From positions 92,631 to 156,630 of the forward strand of contig JAWZDV010000092.1 of the NCBI GenBank assembly GCA_034142505.1: 64,000 nucleotides of DNA, read 5' to 3'. Under the pieces are notes generated by a model. That model did not search any database. It had not been told where the DNA came from and was given only the letters and a program-made list of their open reading frames with translations. The translations under genes and the position numbers were made by a program. This document shows, in pieces, positions 43,547 through 53,684 of the stretch (position 1 is its first letter; every line of letters begins with the position of its first letter). Origin of the DNA: Hungatella_A sp034142505. GTDB lineage: Bacteria; Bacillota; Clostridia; Lachnospirales; Lachnospiraceae.

Positions 43547-44617
43547 ATGTTAAAATTACTATTGGTGGACGACGAAAAATTTGCAATCGAAGGCTTAATC
43601 TCCATGCTGGACTGGACAGCCTTCCAGGGAGAGCTCATTGGCACCGCTTCCTCCGGGGAGGACGCCATGGTGCTTATGGAAACCGTCCGTCCGGACGTGG
43701 TGATCTCCGACATCAAGATGGGGGGCATGAATGGAATTGAGCTGTCCCGTCTTATCCATGAAAAGAAGGAGGATACCCAGGTCATCCTGCTGACGGCCCA
43801 CGGAGAATTTGAACTTGCCAGGCAGGCGATCCAGTACGGCGTCATCGACTATATTTTAAAACCCATCACCCGGGAAAAGATCAAACTCTTAAATGAACTG
43901 CTGGCTGATAAAAACGAACAGTTACTATGCCGCCGCCGTTCCTACTTAGCCGCCTGGGACACGGATTTACAGGAACGCCTCCTTCTGGCGCTTAAAACCG
44001 GCGATTCGAATTCTCTGGACGAATTTTTCAAATCCGGCCTGTTTGAAGAACTGGTGGGCGGCAAAGACGGCAGTCCCGCCGGCATCCAGCTGATTAACTA
44101 TCTGTATCTCTATCTCCAGGAACTGAATTTAAACGAGGACTCCATCGCCTATTCCAGAAATGAAACCATAGAAAGCTTTTTAGATATCACAGGAAACCAG
44201 GAACGGATGGATTTTATTATCACCAAATATTACGACCTGTTAGACAGCATATCCCAGCACAAAAATTCCCACTCGGAGGCCTTTACCTCCTACGCCCTGC
44301 GCTACATACGGGAACACTATACCGACCCGAATTTCAATTTATCCGCCCTCTCCTACTCCATGCATGTATCTCTTTCTTATTTAAGCACGGTGTGCAAGCA
44401 GGCCACGGGAAACAACTTAAGCAGCTATGTGGCGGAGCTGCGCATGGAGCGGGCAAAGCTGCTTCTTGCCGATATGCAGTATCCCATCTCCGAGGTTTCC
44501 ACCCTCTCCGGTTACAGTGACGCCAAGTATTTTGCCAAGCTGTTTAAAAAGAAAACAGGAAGTACGCCCAGTGAATACCGGAACTTAATCATCCAGGGAG
44601 GCCCACATGGGAATTAG
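43547..44617 (+). CDS. Response regulator with AraC-type output (YesN-like)
   Basis: A 356-residue response regulator. The receiver domain (residues 1-120) has the acidic pair Asp8-Asp9, the phosphorylation site Asp55 in 'PDVVISDIKMGGMNG' and the Lys in 'IDYILKPITRE'. A middle linker is followed by a C-terminal AraC helix-turn-helix pair ('FNLSALSYSMHVSLSYLSTV', 'SGYSDAKYFAKLFKKKTGST'). YesN-type regulators respond to extracellular or imported sugars through a YesM kinase, here encoded next with an 11-bp overlap. Likely activator of the divergent importer unit and of the downstream glycosidases. Confidence 0.94.
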   Translation: MLKLLLVDDEKFAIEGLISMLDWTAFQGELIGTASSGEDAMVLMETVRPDVVISDIKMGGMNGIELSRLIHEKKEDTQVILLTAHGEFELARQAIQYGVIDYILKPITREKIKLLNELLADKNEQLLCRRRSYLAAWDTDLQERLLLALKTGDSNSLDEFFKSGLFEELVGGKDGSPAGIQLINYLYLYLQELNLNEDSIAYSRNETIESFLDITGNQERMDFIITKYYDLLDSISQHKNSHSEAFTSYALRYIREHYTDPNFNLSALSYSMHVSLSYLSTVCKQATGNNLSSYVAELRMERAKLLLADMQYPISEVSTLSGYSDAKYFAKLFKKKTGSTPSEYRNLIIQGGPHGN

Positions 44618-46382
44618 AAAAAAAGTATTCTATATCACAGCGGCCGCCATGCTTTTCATTCTCATCCTTTCCTATTCTATCATGTACCTTTACTTTTACC
44701 GGGTCATGTTCCAGGAAACGGTGAACAGGCAGAAGGCCACGGTGGAATTAAACCGTCAGATGGCGGATAACTTCATCCAGTCGGTTTACCATACTGCCGT
44801 CCAGATTGTCAGCGACAAGGCCATGGGCGGCTACTTAAGCTACGACTGTTCCGACCCTCTGCAGACCATTCAGACCCAGAACGCGATCCAGACCCAGTTT
44901 GCCCATTATGCAACCCACCAGGTCATTGACAGTACGTACTATTACCGGAGCGTTCTGTTTTTGACGGACACCCTTCCCATTGCGGATACCTTTGAACCCT
45001 ATACCCTGGATGATAACTTCTACGCCGCCTCCAATGTCGTCTGCTCGAACAGACAGGTAAAGGGGGAGAGCTGGTACCGGGAGGCCGTAAAGGATTTTGA
45101 ACACATCTTTATCAATGAAGCCACAGATGAATTCTGCATTGCCAGGAAGATTATCAACAGCTATTATCTGGGACCGTACAGCAAGGACGGAACCGCCGTC
45201 TTGGTGGTATGCGTGGACAGAGACCAGCTGGAACAGGTATTTTCCAGCAATCCGGTCACGGCCGGAAGCGGTTATGCCGTGCTGGACGAAAACGGAACGG
45301 TCCTCTACTGCAGCAACTCCTCCATCCCCCAGCACACGTATGAGGGGGCATGGGCGGCCTCGGAAAACGGGCAGAAGGAGGAATTTACCGTAAAGCTGGA
45401 CAGGGAGACCTATCTGGCCGTCAACTGCCAGGCACAGGGCGGACTGCGTCTGCTCTTTCTGACCCCCAACCGGGATATTCTGGAAAATGTCCGCCCTATT
45501 TTAAAGACATACAGTCTGATTTTTGCAGGCATCGCCATTGCCACCCTGTTTGTCATCTACTTTCTCACTGAGCGGCTCAGCCGCCCCTTAATCCGCCTGT
45601 CGAAAGACATCGACAGCATCCAGGATACCAGAGACTTTGACAAAAGCAGGCTGCAGGCTTCCAATACAAAGGAACTTCGGATTCTTGAGGACAGCTTCTG
45701 CCGGTTGATCGACAATATCAACCAGCTGATTGAAGATATCCAGGTACAGGGGGAGAAGGAAAAACGCTCCCAGCTGCAGGCGCTCCAGGCCCAGATCAAC
45801 CCGCATTTCATCTTTAATGCCATGGATATGGTAAACTGGCTGGCCCTTTCCAGGAATTGTGATGACATTGCCAGCATTGTGGATTCCATCGCCAACCTGA
45901 TGCGCTACAGCATCACCAATTCCGACGGCATGGTTCCCATCTCTTTGGAAATTACCAACATCCGGGAGTTTGTGTCCATTTACCAGATCCGGCACAACAA
46001 CCGGCTGCAGCTGGATGAAGAGATTCTGGCCGGTGAAATCTGTATCCCTAAGTTCACGCTCCAGCCTCTGGTTGAGAATGCGGTCCGCCATGCAAAGGTC
46101 CGGGAAGGACAGGATCTGAGTATCCGTATACGGGCCTGGAACGAAGGGCAGAGAACTATGATCGAGGTGCATGACAACGGATACGGCTGTGATGCCGGCG
46201 AATTGAACCGCCATCTACGGTATGAGGCCACCGGACTGTGCGTGTCCAGCGGTTTTGGCATCCGCAATGTGAATGAGCGGATCAGTTTGTGGTTTCGGGG
46301 CGGCAGCGGGCTGGAATATCACAATGAAGAGGACGGGAGTCTGACGGCCCGCATTACACTGGATTTCTCCCAGCAAAAATAA
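44607..46382 (+). CDS. Sensor histidine kinase (YesM-like)
   Basis: A 591-residue membrane kinase. TM1 (about residues 6-30), an extracytoplasmic sensor domain of about 260 residues, TM2 ('LIFAGIAIATLFVIYFL'), a HAMP linker, the His-kinase motif 'LQAQINPHFIFNAMDMVNWL' with His400, and a C-terminal HATPase ('QPLVENAVRHAKVREG', 'VHDNGYGCD', 'GFGIRNVNERI'). This is the HisKA_7TM-independent 5TM_Lyt/YesM type common in gut Firmicutes for sensing glycans. GGGAGG precedes the ATG, which overlaps the response-regulator gene. The stop overlaps a possible GH29 start as TAATG. Confidence 0.94.
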   Translation: MGIRKKVFYITAAAMLFILILSYSIMYLYFYRVMFQETVNRQKATVELNRQMADNFIQSVYHTAVQIVSDKAMGGYLSYDCSDPLQTIQTQNAIQTQFAHYATHQVIDSTYYYRSVLFLTDTLPIADTFEPYTLDDNFYAASNVVCSNRQVKGESWYREAVKDFEHIFINEATDEFCIARKIINSYYLGPYSKDGTAVLVVCVDRDQLEQVFSSNPVTAGSGYAVLDENGTVLYCSNSSIPQHTYEGAWAASENGQKEEFTVKLDRETYLAVNCQAQGGLRLLFLTPNRDILENVRPILKTYSLIFAGIAIATLFVIYFLTERLSRPLIRLSKDIDSIQDTRDFDKSRLQASNTKELRILEDSFCRLIDNINQLIEDIQVQGEKEKRSQLQALQAQINPHFIFNAMDMVNWLALSRNCDDIASIVDSIANLMRYSITNSDGMVPISLEITNIREFVSIYQIRHNNRLQLDEEILAGEICIPKFTLQPLVENAVRHAKVREGQDLSIRIRAWNEGQRTMIEVHDNGYGCDAGELNRHLRYEATGLCVSSGFGIRNVNERISLWFRGGSGLEYHNEEDGSLTARITLDFSQQK

Positions 46383-46420
46383 TGAGTCCATCAACATGGA
46401 CGGAAAGGCAGATCATAAAT

Positions 46421-47776
46421 ATGAAGAAAGAAATTGTCAATCAGGGCGTACACGCCTATACCCCGTCGGAGAACTATATCCCGCCAAAGGAACAGGAAGT
46501 CAGGGATCATGTCAAATGGTTTATGGGTCTGAAGCTGGGATTCATGATGCACTGGGCCCCTGGCTGCCAGTTAGGCACCTATGAATCCTGGCCCCTGTCG
46601 GATGGGGATGGTTCCTGGTCCCAGGAAGATGTGGACTGGACGGATATCGAAACTTTTAAAGAGGAATACCGGAATGCCAACAAAACCTTTAATCCTGTCA
46701 AATTCCGCCCGGACCGTTGGGCAAAGCTGGCGAAGGACTGCGGCTTCCAGTATCTTCTGTTTACCACCAAGCATCACGACGGCTTCTGCATGTTTGACAC
46801 GGATACCACAGATTATAAAATCACGGACCCGTCCTGCCCCTTCCATACCAATCCTTACGCGGATGTTACCAGAAGCCTTTATGAGGAATTCCGCAAGCAG
46901 GGTATGGCCATATCCGTCTATTTTTCCAAACCGGACTGGCATTCCGACGACTACTGGCACCGGGAATTCGGAAACGCGCCCACCCGGAATGTCAACTACG
47001 ATATCGGAGAACACACGGAGCTTTGGGAACGTTTCGTTTCTTATACCCACAGACAGCTGGAAGAGCTGGGCACAAGGTATGGGAAAATCGACTGTCTCTG
47101 GCTGGACGGAGGATGGGTGAATCCATCTAATTTAAGACAGGACATCCGACTGGCGGAGATCGTCGGGAAGCTGCGCAGCGGCCCCCAGCCTCATTTAATC
47201 GTCTGTGACCGCACCGCCGGAGGTGAATTTGAAAATATTGTCACGCCGGAGCAGCAGATCCCGGACGCTCCTCTTTTCATCCCCTGGGAAACCTGCGTGA
47301 CTGTGGGAAACCGTTTCTCCTTCCACTATACGGATGATTTTAAAACCGGCAGGCAGCTGGTACACCTGCTGCTGGACGTTGTCTCAAAGGGAGGCAATTT
47401 AGCGCTCAACATCGCGCCCCAGCCCGACGGGGAACTTCCCGCCAGGGCCGTGGCATCCCTAAGAGACCTGGGCCGGTGGCTGAAACTTCACGGGGAAGGC
47501 ATTTATGAAACAGAGATTACGGCTCCCTATTTTGAAAAAAAGGTAAAGTATACCGCGAAAAACCGGACCCGCTATGCCTTCTACCTCTATGACGACTGTG
47601 CGAAGCTGCCTCCTAACCTGCGCCTTTCGGCTCCCGAAAAAGCAGGACAGGTGCGGCTTATGCGGACCGGACAGCAGGTGCCTTTTACCAGACAGGGGGA
47701 CGCGGTTCTTTTGGATACCCGGGAAGTGGATGTCAATACGGCATTTTACGCGGACTGCTTTGTTCTTGAACCTTAA
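46421..47776 (+). CDS. Alpha-L-fucosidase, GH29 family
   Basis: A 451-residue GH29 enzyme with an N-terminal catalytic barrel. The nucleophile Asp is in 'YGKIDCLWLDGGW'; 'MMHWAPGCQLGTYESW' replaces the commoner HWG opening, and 'TTKHHDGFCMFDT' and 'LALNIAPQPDGELPARAV' match the family. It removes alpha-linked fucose from glycans by a retaining mechanism. No signal peptide, so it acts on imported sugars. The ATG at 46421 gives the usual family start but has only a weak site; ATG 46382, overlapping the kinase stop as TAATG, is an alternative. Linkage preference is not predictable. Confidence 0.9.
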   Translation: MKKEIVNQGVHAYTPSENYIPPKEQEVRDHVKWFMGLKLGFMMHWAPGCQLGTYESWPLSDGDGSWSQEDVDWTDIETFKEEYRNANKTFNPVKFRPDRWAKLAKDCGFQYLLFTTKHHDGFCMFDTDTTDYKITDPSCPFHTNPYADVTRSLYEEFRKQGMAISVYFSKPDWHSDDYWHREFGNAPTRNVNYDIGEHTELWERFVSYTHRQLEELGTRYGKIDCLWLDGGWVNPSNLRQDIRLAEIVGKLRSGPQPHLIVCDRTAGGEFENIVTPEQQIPDAPLFIPWETCVTVGNRFSFHYTDDFKTGRQLVHLLLDVVSKGGNLALNIAPQPDGELPARAVASLRDLGRWLKLHGEGIYETEITAPYFEKKVKYTAKNRTRYAFYLYDDCAKLPPNLRLSAPEKAGQVRLMRTGQQVPFTRQGDAVLLDTREVDVNTAFYADCFVLEP

Positions 47777-47786
47777 GGAGGCGGAT

Positions 47787-50700
47787 ATGGAAAATGACTT
47801 CAATAACGTTCCACTGGAAGCGAGCCGGGAAACGGCGGGCTTTCACTGCTCTTTGGAGGAACTAATTCCGGTGGAATCCTTTGACTGGGATGCCGTGGAA
47901 ATTCCCTTTAACCACTGCTGGAAATTCTTTCAGGGGGATGTGACGGGAGGGGAAGGGGCCGGACTGGACGATTCCGCCTGGAATCTGGTTTCCCTCCCCC
48001 ATGATTACAGCATCAGCCAGCCCTACTCTCCCCAGATGGAGGCCGAAAGCGGTTATCTCCCGGGAGGAACCGGGTGGTACCGGAAATATTTCTTTCTTCC
48101 CCGTCATTTGGAGAACCGGAGAATCCGCCTGGATTTTGACGGTGTATATATGAATGCTTCCGTATGGATAAACGGAAAAAAACTAGGGTTTCATCCCTAT
48201 GGATACACCCCCTTTTCGTTCGACTTAACTCCCTGGCTTCTGTTTGGCGGGGAAAATCTGCTGGCAGTCCGGGTTGACCATAGAATACCTTCCAGCCGCT
48301 GGTATTCTGGCAGCGGCATCTACCGCGGCGTAAGCTTAACGGTCACGGGAGGCATCCACGCGGGGCTTCACGGGATCACGGTTCTGACGCCGAAGCTTTC
48401 TGAGGAAGCCGGGGGACTTATCACCGTACAGATCAAAACCGTCATTGAAAACCATTCAAAGAAGTCAGCCTGTGTCTGTCTGAACCATACCATTTATAGA
48501 AAAGAGGATCTTGGAGGAACTCCCATCGGCGGCACTGCCACGGAGACTCCGTTTTTCATGGAGCCCGGCGAAACCCGTCTGGAAACCTGCGAATTCGTAA
48601 CCGTTTCCAGCCCGCAGCTGTGGGCGCCGGAGCATCCGGCTGTCTATGTGGTCCAAACGCAGATCACGGCGGACGGCACAGAATCGGACTGCCGTCTCAC
48701 GGATTTCGGTTTTCGGTTTTTCCACTTTGACTGTGACGGAGGGTTTTTCCTGAACGGACAGCCCCTGAAACTGAAAGGCGTATGTCTGCATCACGACCAT
48801 GGCGCACTGGGCGCGGCCGCCTGCCCCAGAGCCATGGAACGGCAGCTGGAGCTTCTGGCTGACATGGGCTGCAACTCCATCCGCGTTACCCACAATCCGG
48901 CGGCCCGGGATTTTATAGACCTTTGCAGCCGGAAAGGGTTTCTGGTCATAGAGGAATTCTTCGACGGCTGGCACGGTTCGAAAAACGGCAACAGCGAGGA
49001 TTACGGACGGTGGTACGGCCGCCAGATCGGAACGGATAACGCCCTTCTGAACGCTGATGCTTCCATGACCTGGGAGGAATTTGATTTAAAGGCCGCCATT
49101 GGCCGGGATATCAATGCTCCCTGCGTCATCATGTGGTCTCTGGGCAATGAGGTGATGGAGGGCATCGGCATTGATCCCGGCGAATATCCCCGCCAGGCCG
49201 CAAAGCTCATCTCCTGGACCCGGGAAGCCGACCTTTCCAGACCGGTGACTACCGGAGAGAACCGTCTGAAGCTGAACCAGCCGGAGGCGGTCTGTATCAG
49301 TGAACTTTTAGACCAGGCGGGTGGCGCCGTGGGATTTAATTATACGGATCTTTCGATGCTGGATAAGTTTCATAAACGACATCCCTCCTGGTGTATTTAC
49401 GGTTCGGAAACAGCCTCCTCCATCAACAGCCGCGGCGTGTATGATCCCGGACAGTATGACCGGCAGTATACGTCCTTTGATGAATCCAAGGTAGCCTGGG
49501 GGCATTATGCCAGCCAGTCCTGGTATGACACCATCAGAAAGGACTATGTGGCGGGCACTTATGTCTGGACCGGTTTTGATTATATCGGGGAACCTACCAA
49601 CTACAACGGGATTGGACCTGGGGCCGCATCGCTGCCGTGGCCGGCTCCGAAACATTCTTATTTCGGAATCCTGGACACTGCAGGATTTCCCAAAGACAGC
49701 TATTATCTCTATCAGAGCCTTTGGAACGACCGGGTCTGCACGGTTCACATTCTCCCGGTCTGGAATGAGGAACTGATTGTTAAGGAGCCGGACGGCAGGG
49801 TGAAGGTGGTTGTATATTCCAACGCAAGAAGCGTGGAACTTCTGTTTACACCTGCTCGGACCGGCATACCGGTTTCCCTTGGGAGGAAAACTTTTACGGT
49901 AAAAACCAGTGAAGGAGGGAGATATTCTTATCAGTATTATGAGGGAGAGGAAGCGGGATCGGGAGAGGACCAAAAACTGGAAGTGGACCGGGGGCCGGAA
50001 GAATACCGGAATTTATATCTGACCTGGAAGGTTCCTTATGAAGACGGGACGCTTACTGCCGCAGGCTATGACAGGAACGGCAGAATGATCACACAGACTG
50101 TGGGGCGTTCCAGCGTGACTACGGCTAAAAAAGCCTGCCGCTTAAGGCTTACGGCAGACCGGACCTGTATCCGGGCGGACGGGGCGGATCTTTGTTATAT
50201 CACGGCGGATATCACCGACGATCAGGGAACCCCGGTGCCGGATGCCAGCAGCCGCGTCACCTTTCAGATCCAGGGAGAGGGAACTATTGCCGGAGTAGAT
50301 AACGGCCTCAGTGTGGACCACGAGCCCTACCAGTCGGACAGCCGGCGGGCCTTTGGCGGAAAAGTTCTGGCCATTGTCCGGGCGGCTGCCAGGGAGGGGG
50401 CCTTTACACTGTCGGCATCCTCTGACGGCCTGGAGGGGGCTTCCGTAACGGTTGCCGTACGCAGACACAAAGCGGAGGGGGCCACCGACAGCACCCATGA
50501 CACAGACGCTGGCAGCGGATGTCCTTCCGACAGCGTTTCCGTCTGCGCCTATTACAGACTGGTGCGAAACTATTATGCGGTTCCCGGCTGTCTGCCGGAG
50601 TTTCCGCGGGAACTGACTGTAACCGGTATCGACGGTTTCCAAAGGAAAATACCGGTAGTTTGGGCGCCCATAAACCCGGACACGATCCGTCAGCCGGGCA

Positions 50701-51491
50701 TATATTCCATCAATGGAACGGCCGGAGACTTTACCGTGAGCGTCAACCTTTCCGTATGTCCTCCGGTTACATCCGTCCCCGACTATCACACCACCATCCT
50801 CAAGGGCACCAAACCGGAACTTCCCATGTATCTCTACGGAACCGGAGAGGACGGCCGGATTGTGCCAGCCGCCCTTTTCATTCATTGGAAAATGCCCGGG
50901 CCGGACGCTTATGAAAAAGAAGGAACCATGGAGGTTTCCGGCCAGACCGAAGCCTTTGGGCGGCGGTTCAGCGTGAAGGCATGGATACGGGTGGAAGCCC
51001 GGCGGTACAGACTGGCCGCCGATGTTGCCTCCAAAGCCAGACAGTCCTTCCTCGTTTCCGGGGATGCGGCTTCCGCCGTTCTTCTCTTCTCCTATGACAC
51101 CCAGGAACTTTTGGGCCGGGCAGTCCTTAACCTTGCCCTGGGACACTATGTGGGGGAAGACCATGCGGAGAGACGCCACAGTTCCCCTCCGGTGACAGGA
51201 AAGTGGTATCTGTCCAATGTAAGCCCGGATGGCCCATGGCTTCCCCTCGAAACAAAAGAAATCAGAGAAACGCCAGAAGCACCGGCCAAATCCCAGAATG
51301 CGCCAGACTTAACACGATATATCTATGATTTCACCCCGGTTATGGCCACCTATCTCCGTCTGGAACTGCACGTTCCCTGCCATACCTGGAAAACGGAAGA
51401 CAAAAAAAAGCCGGAGTTTATAGCCATCACGAAAACGGAACTGTTCCGGGCAGAAGCCATCCCACAGGATTCGGATTCCACCGGGAAATAG
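47787..51491 (+). CDS. GH2 family beta-galactosidase-like enzyme with long C-terminal extension
   Basis: A 1234-residue glycoside hydrolase family 2 protein. A sugar-binding domain (about 40-200) and an Ig-like domain precede the TIM barrel with the acid/base Glu455 in 'IMWSLGNEVMEG' and the nucleophile Glu541 in 'CIYGSETASS'. C-terminal DUF4982-like and Ig-like domains follow ('TADRTCIRADGADLCYITAD' type), then a Big_4-like domain and a 150-residue tail. The start ATG has AAGGAGG at five bases. No signal peptide, so it is intracellular despite its many accessory domains. It follows the GH29 gene by 10 bp and probably removes beta-galactose (or another beta-linked sugar) after defucosylation. 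Confidence 0.9.
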   Translation: MENDFNNVPLEASRETAGFHCSLEELIPVESFDWDAVEIPFNHCWKFFQGDVTGGEGAGLDDSAWNLVSLPHDYSISQPYSPQMEAESGYLPGGTGWYRKYFFLPRHLENRRIRLDFDGVYMNASVWINGKKLGFHPYGYTPFSFDLTPWLLFGGENLLAVRVDHRIPSSRWYSGSGIYRGVSLTVTGGIHAGLHGITVLTPKLSEEAGGLITVQIKTVIENHSKKSACVCLNHTIYRKEDLGGTPIGGTATETPFFMEPGETRLETCEFVTVSSPQLWAPEHPAVYVVQTQITADGTESDCRLTDFGFRFFHFDCDGGFFLNGQPLKLKGVCLHHDHGALGAAACPRAMERQLELLADMGCNSIRVTHNPAARDFIDLCSRKGFLVIEEFFDGWHGSKNGNSEDYGRWYGRQIGTDNALLNADASMTWEEFDLKAAIGRDINAPCVIMWSLGNEVMEGIGIDPGEYPRQAAKLISWTREADLSRPVTTGENRLKLNQPEAVCISELLDQAGGAVGFNYTDLSMLDKFHKRHPSWCIYGSETASSINSRGVYDPGQYDRQYTSFDESKVAWGHYASQSWYDTIRKDYVAGTYVWTGFDYIGEPTNYNGIGPGAASLPWPAPKHSYFGILDTAGFPKDSYYLYQSLWNDRVCTVHILPVWNEELIVKEPDGRVKVVVYSNARSVELLFTPARTGIPVSLGRKTFTVKTSEGGRYSYQYYEGEEAGSGEDQKLEVDRGPEEYRNLYLTWKVPYEDGTLTAAGYDRNGRMITQTVGRSSVTTAKKACRLRLTADRTCIRADGADLCYITADITDDQGTPVPDASSRVTFQIQGEGTIAGVDNGLSVDHEPYQSDSRRAFGGKVLAIVRAAAREGAFTLSASSDGLEGASVTVAVRRHKAEGATDSTHDTDAGSGCPSDSVSVCAYYRLVRNYYAVPGCLPEFPRELTVTGIDGFQRKIPVVWAPINPDTIRQPGIYSINGTAGDFTVSVNLSVCPPVTSVPDYHTTILKGTKPELPMYLYGTGEDGRIVPAALFIHWKMPGPDAYEKEGTMEVSGQTEAFGRRFSVKAWIRVEARRYRLAADVASKARQSFLVSGDAASAVLLFSYDTQELLGRAVLNLALGHYVGEDHAERRHSSPPVTGKWYLSNVSPDGPWLPLETKEIRETPEAPAKSQNAPDLTRYIYDFTPVMATYLRLELHVPCHTWKTEDKKKPEFIAITKTELFRAEAIPQDSDSTGK

Positions 51492-51514
51492 TTCAGGATA
51501 GCCAAAAAATAAGC

Positions 51515-51542
51515 CCTCCTCCCAAAAGGCATTGGGAGGGGG
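51515..51542 (+). terminator. Intrinsic terminator after GH2 gene
   Basis: CCTCCTCCCA (51515-51524) pairs with TGGGAGGGGG (51533-51542, one G-U) and is followed by ACTTTTAT. It separates the GH2 gene from the convergent aminotransferase gene. Confidence 0.8.
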
Positions 51543-51565
51543 ACTTTTATCTTCGTTCCTCTGTC

Positions 51566-52855
51566 TTAGTTCATCTCTGTCAAAAGTTTATCAATGCTGA
51601 CCATCTTCACACACAGTGCGAACAGTTCCATTGCCAGAACCAGATCCGACAGGGGCGGATAGGACGGTGCAATACGGATGTTGCTGTCATGCGGGTCCTT
51701 GCCATATGGATAAGTCGCGCCGGCCCCGGTCATCACCAGTCCCGCCTTTTTACATCTGGCCACAATCGCTTTGGCACAGCCGTCCAGGGAGTCAAAGGAG
51801 ATAAAATATCCGCCTTTCGGGTTGGTCCAGGTACCGATGCCCAGCCCGTCAAGTTCTCTCTCCAGAATCGAGATCACCGCCTCAAACTTCGGACGCATAA
51901 TGTCCGCATGTTTTCTCATATGCTCCACCATACCGTGGATATCGCCAAAGAACCGCACATGGCGCAGCTGGTTTACCTTGTCATGGCCGATGGTCTGGAT
52001 CTTCATCTGTCTCTTGATATCTTCCAAGTTGTTTAAGGACGCCGCGATGGCAGCAATACCGGAGCCTGGGAAGCTGACTTTTGACGTGGAAGCGAATTTG
52101 TATACCATATCCGGGTTCCCTGCTCTCTTACACTCAGCCAGAATCTCGATCAGATGATCCTGGTCGTGGTCATATAAATGATGGATGGTGTAAGCATTAT
52201 CCCAGTAAATTCTGAAGTCAGGAGCCGCCGGATTTAAGCGGGCGAAGCGGCGGACCGTCTCATCGGAGTAAGAGATTCCCTGCGGGTTGGAGTATTTCGG
52301 CACGCACCAGATCCCCTTGATGGTCTCGTCATTTGCCACCAGTTCCTCCACAATGTCCATATCAGGGCCGGTTGGAGTCATCGGCACATTGATCATCTCA
52401 ATCCCAAGATATTCAGTGATGGCAAAATGTCTGTCATATCCCGGCACCGGGCAGAGGAATTTCACCTTATCTAACTTACACCATGGAGTGCTGCCCATCA
52501 CGCCGTTGGTCATGGAGCGGGCCACGGTGTCGTACATCACGTTTAAGCTGGAGTTTCCGTAGATGATAATGTGGTCGGGAGCCACCTCCATCATGTCGGC
52601 CAGCAGTTCCTGGGCTTCCTTGATTCCGTCCAACACGCCATAGTTCCGGCAGTCGGTTCCATCGTCACAGGTCAGATCGTCTCTGCTGCTGAGCACATCC
52701 ATCATTCCCATGGATAAATCAAGCTGTTCCGTACTGGGCTTGCCTCTGGACATATCCAGTCTTAAATCCTTTCCCTGAAATTCCTTGTACTGGACATGCA
52801 GCTGCTTTCTCAATTCCAGTAACTCTTCCTTTGTCATCTCTGCAAATGGTTTCAT
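51566..52855 (-). CDS. Aminotransferase, aspartate type (class I-like)
   Basis: A 429-residue PLP aminotransferase of the group related to the Corynebacterium AspT (Asp_aminotransf family). The PLP lysine is in 'MVYKFASTSKVSFPGSGIAA', 'YSNPQGISYS' gives the cofactor ring Asn, and the C-terminus has the substrate Arg in 'HDSNIRIAPSYPPL'. ATG 52855 follows GAGGAGGAAG. It is the last gene of the T-box controlled unit after gatB (37-bp gap). Aspartate supply for AspRS would link it to the operon, but this is inferred. Confidence 0.88.
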   Translation of the reverse strand: MKPFAEMTKEELLELRKQLHVQYKEFQGKDLRLDMSRGKPSTEQLDLSMGMMDVLSSRDDLTCDDGTDCRNYGVLDGIKEAQELLADMMEVAPDHIIIYGNSSLNVMYDTVARSMTNGVMGSTPWCKLDKVKFLCPVPGYDRHFAITEYLGIEMINVPMTPTGPDMDIVEELVANDETIKGIWCVPKYSNPQGISYSDETVRRFARLNPAAPDFRIYWDNAYTIHHLYDHDQDHLIEILAECKRAGNPDMVYKFASTSKVSFPGSGIAAIAASLNNLEDIKRQMKIQTIGHDKVNQLRHVRFFGDIHGMVEHMRKHADIMRPKFEAVISILERELDGLGIGTWTNPKGGYFISFDSLDGCAKAIVARCKKAGLVMTGAGATYPYGKDPHDSNIRIAPSYPPLSDLVLAMELFALCVKMVSIDKLLTEMN

Positions 52856-52892
52856 ACTGTTTTTCTTCCTCCTCATACGATTCTCCTTGTAT

Positions 52893-53684
52893 TTATCCTA
52901 ATATTTCTGCGAGTATCCTGTTTACCATGACAGGGTCTGCTTTCCCGCCCATGGCTCTCATCGTCTGGCCCACCAAAAAGCCCATGGCCTTCTGTTTGCC
53001 GTTATGGTAGTCCTCCACGGATTGCGGATTGGCCGCCACGATATCTGCAATCGCCGTTCTCAGGGCGTCTTCATCATGGACTGCCTTTAAGCCCTTTTCT
53101 TCCACATAGGCTTCCGGATCGATGTCGGATGCAAAGATTTCTTCGAACACGTTTTTGGCTACCGTACGGTTAATAGTACCATTATCCACCAACTGAATTA
53201 ATTTTGCAAGGTTTTCCGGTGAGAATTTTATCTCTTCCGGGTCCAATTCCTGTTCTTTTAACAGCCGCATGGTTTCCACCATCAGCCAGTTGGATACTTC
53301 CTTGGGCTTTTGGCAGATGGAAACCGTGGCCTCAAATAAGTCCGCCATGTGCTTGGAACCGGTGAGAATCTCCGCATCATACCGGGGAATCCGGTATTCT
53401 CTCTCGTACCGCTTAAGCTTCTCCGTCCGCAGCTCCGGCTGGCGTTTTCGCACCTCCTCCAGCCATTCATCACTGATGACCACCGGAGTCAGATCCGGGT
53501 CCGGGAAATACCGGTAATCTCTGGCGTCCTCCTTGGATCGCATGGCGCGGGAGGATTCTTTGTTGTCATCCCATCTTCTGGTCTCCTGGACAATCGGTTT
53601 TCCCTCCTCCAGAAGTTCGATCTGTCTCTTTCTCTCCCCCTCAATGGCTCTGGCGATGGCCTTGAAGGAGTTTAAATTCTTCAT
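52893..53684 (-). pseudogene. gatB: gatB, C-terminal part of a frameshifted gene
   Basis: This 263-residue frame continues GatB from 'MKNLNSFKAIARAIEGERKR' to the YqeY/GatB tail domain ('LIQLVDNGTINRTVAKNVFEEIF', 'QKAMGFLVGQTMRAMGGKADPVMV'), which holds the tRNA. It is in the +1 frame relative to the N-terminal part and its first ATG overlaps the premature stop exactly as ATGA. Sequence across the joint reads G-N-R-T-E-M-K-N in this frame, the normal GatB motif, so a single missing base near 53699-53703 accounts for the split. Whether this is a sequencing error, a real mutation, or a coupled two-piece GatB is discussed in the findings. Confidence 0.85.

Noticed and set aside
50142..51179. 345-codon minus-strand frame opposite the GH2 C-terminal region
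   Set aside because: Gly/Arg/Pro-rich antisense frame in GC-rich DNA; the GH2 frame continues through with plausible Ig-like domains.
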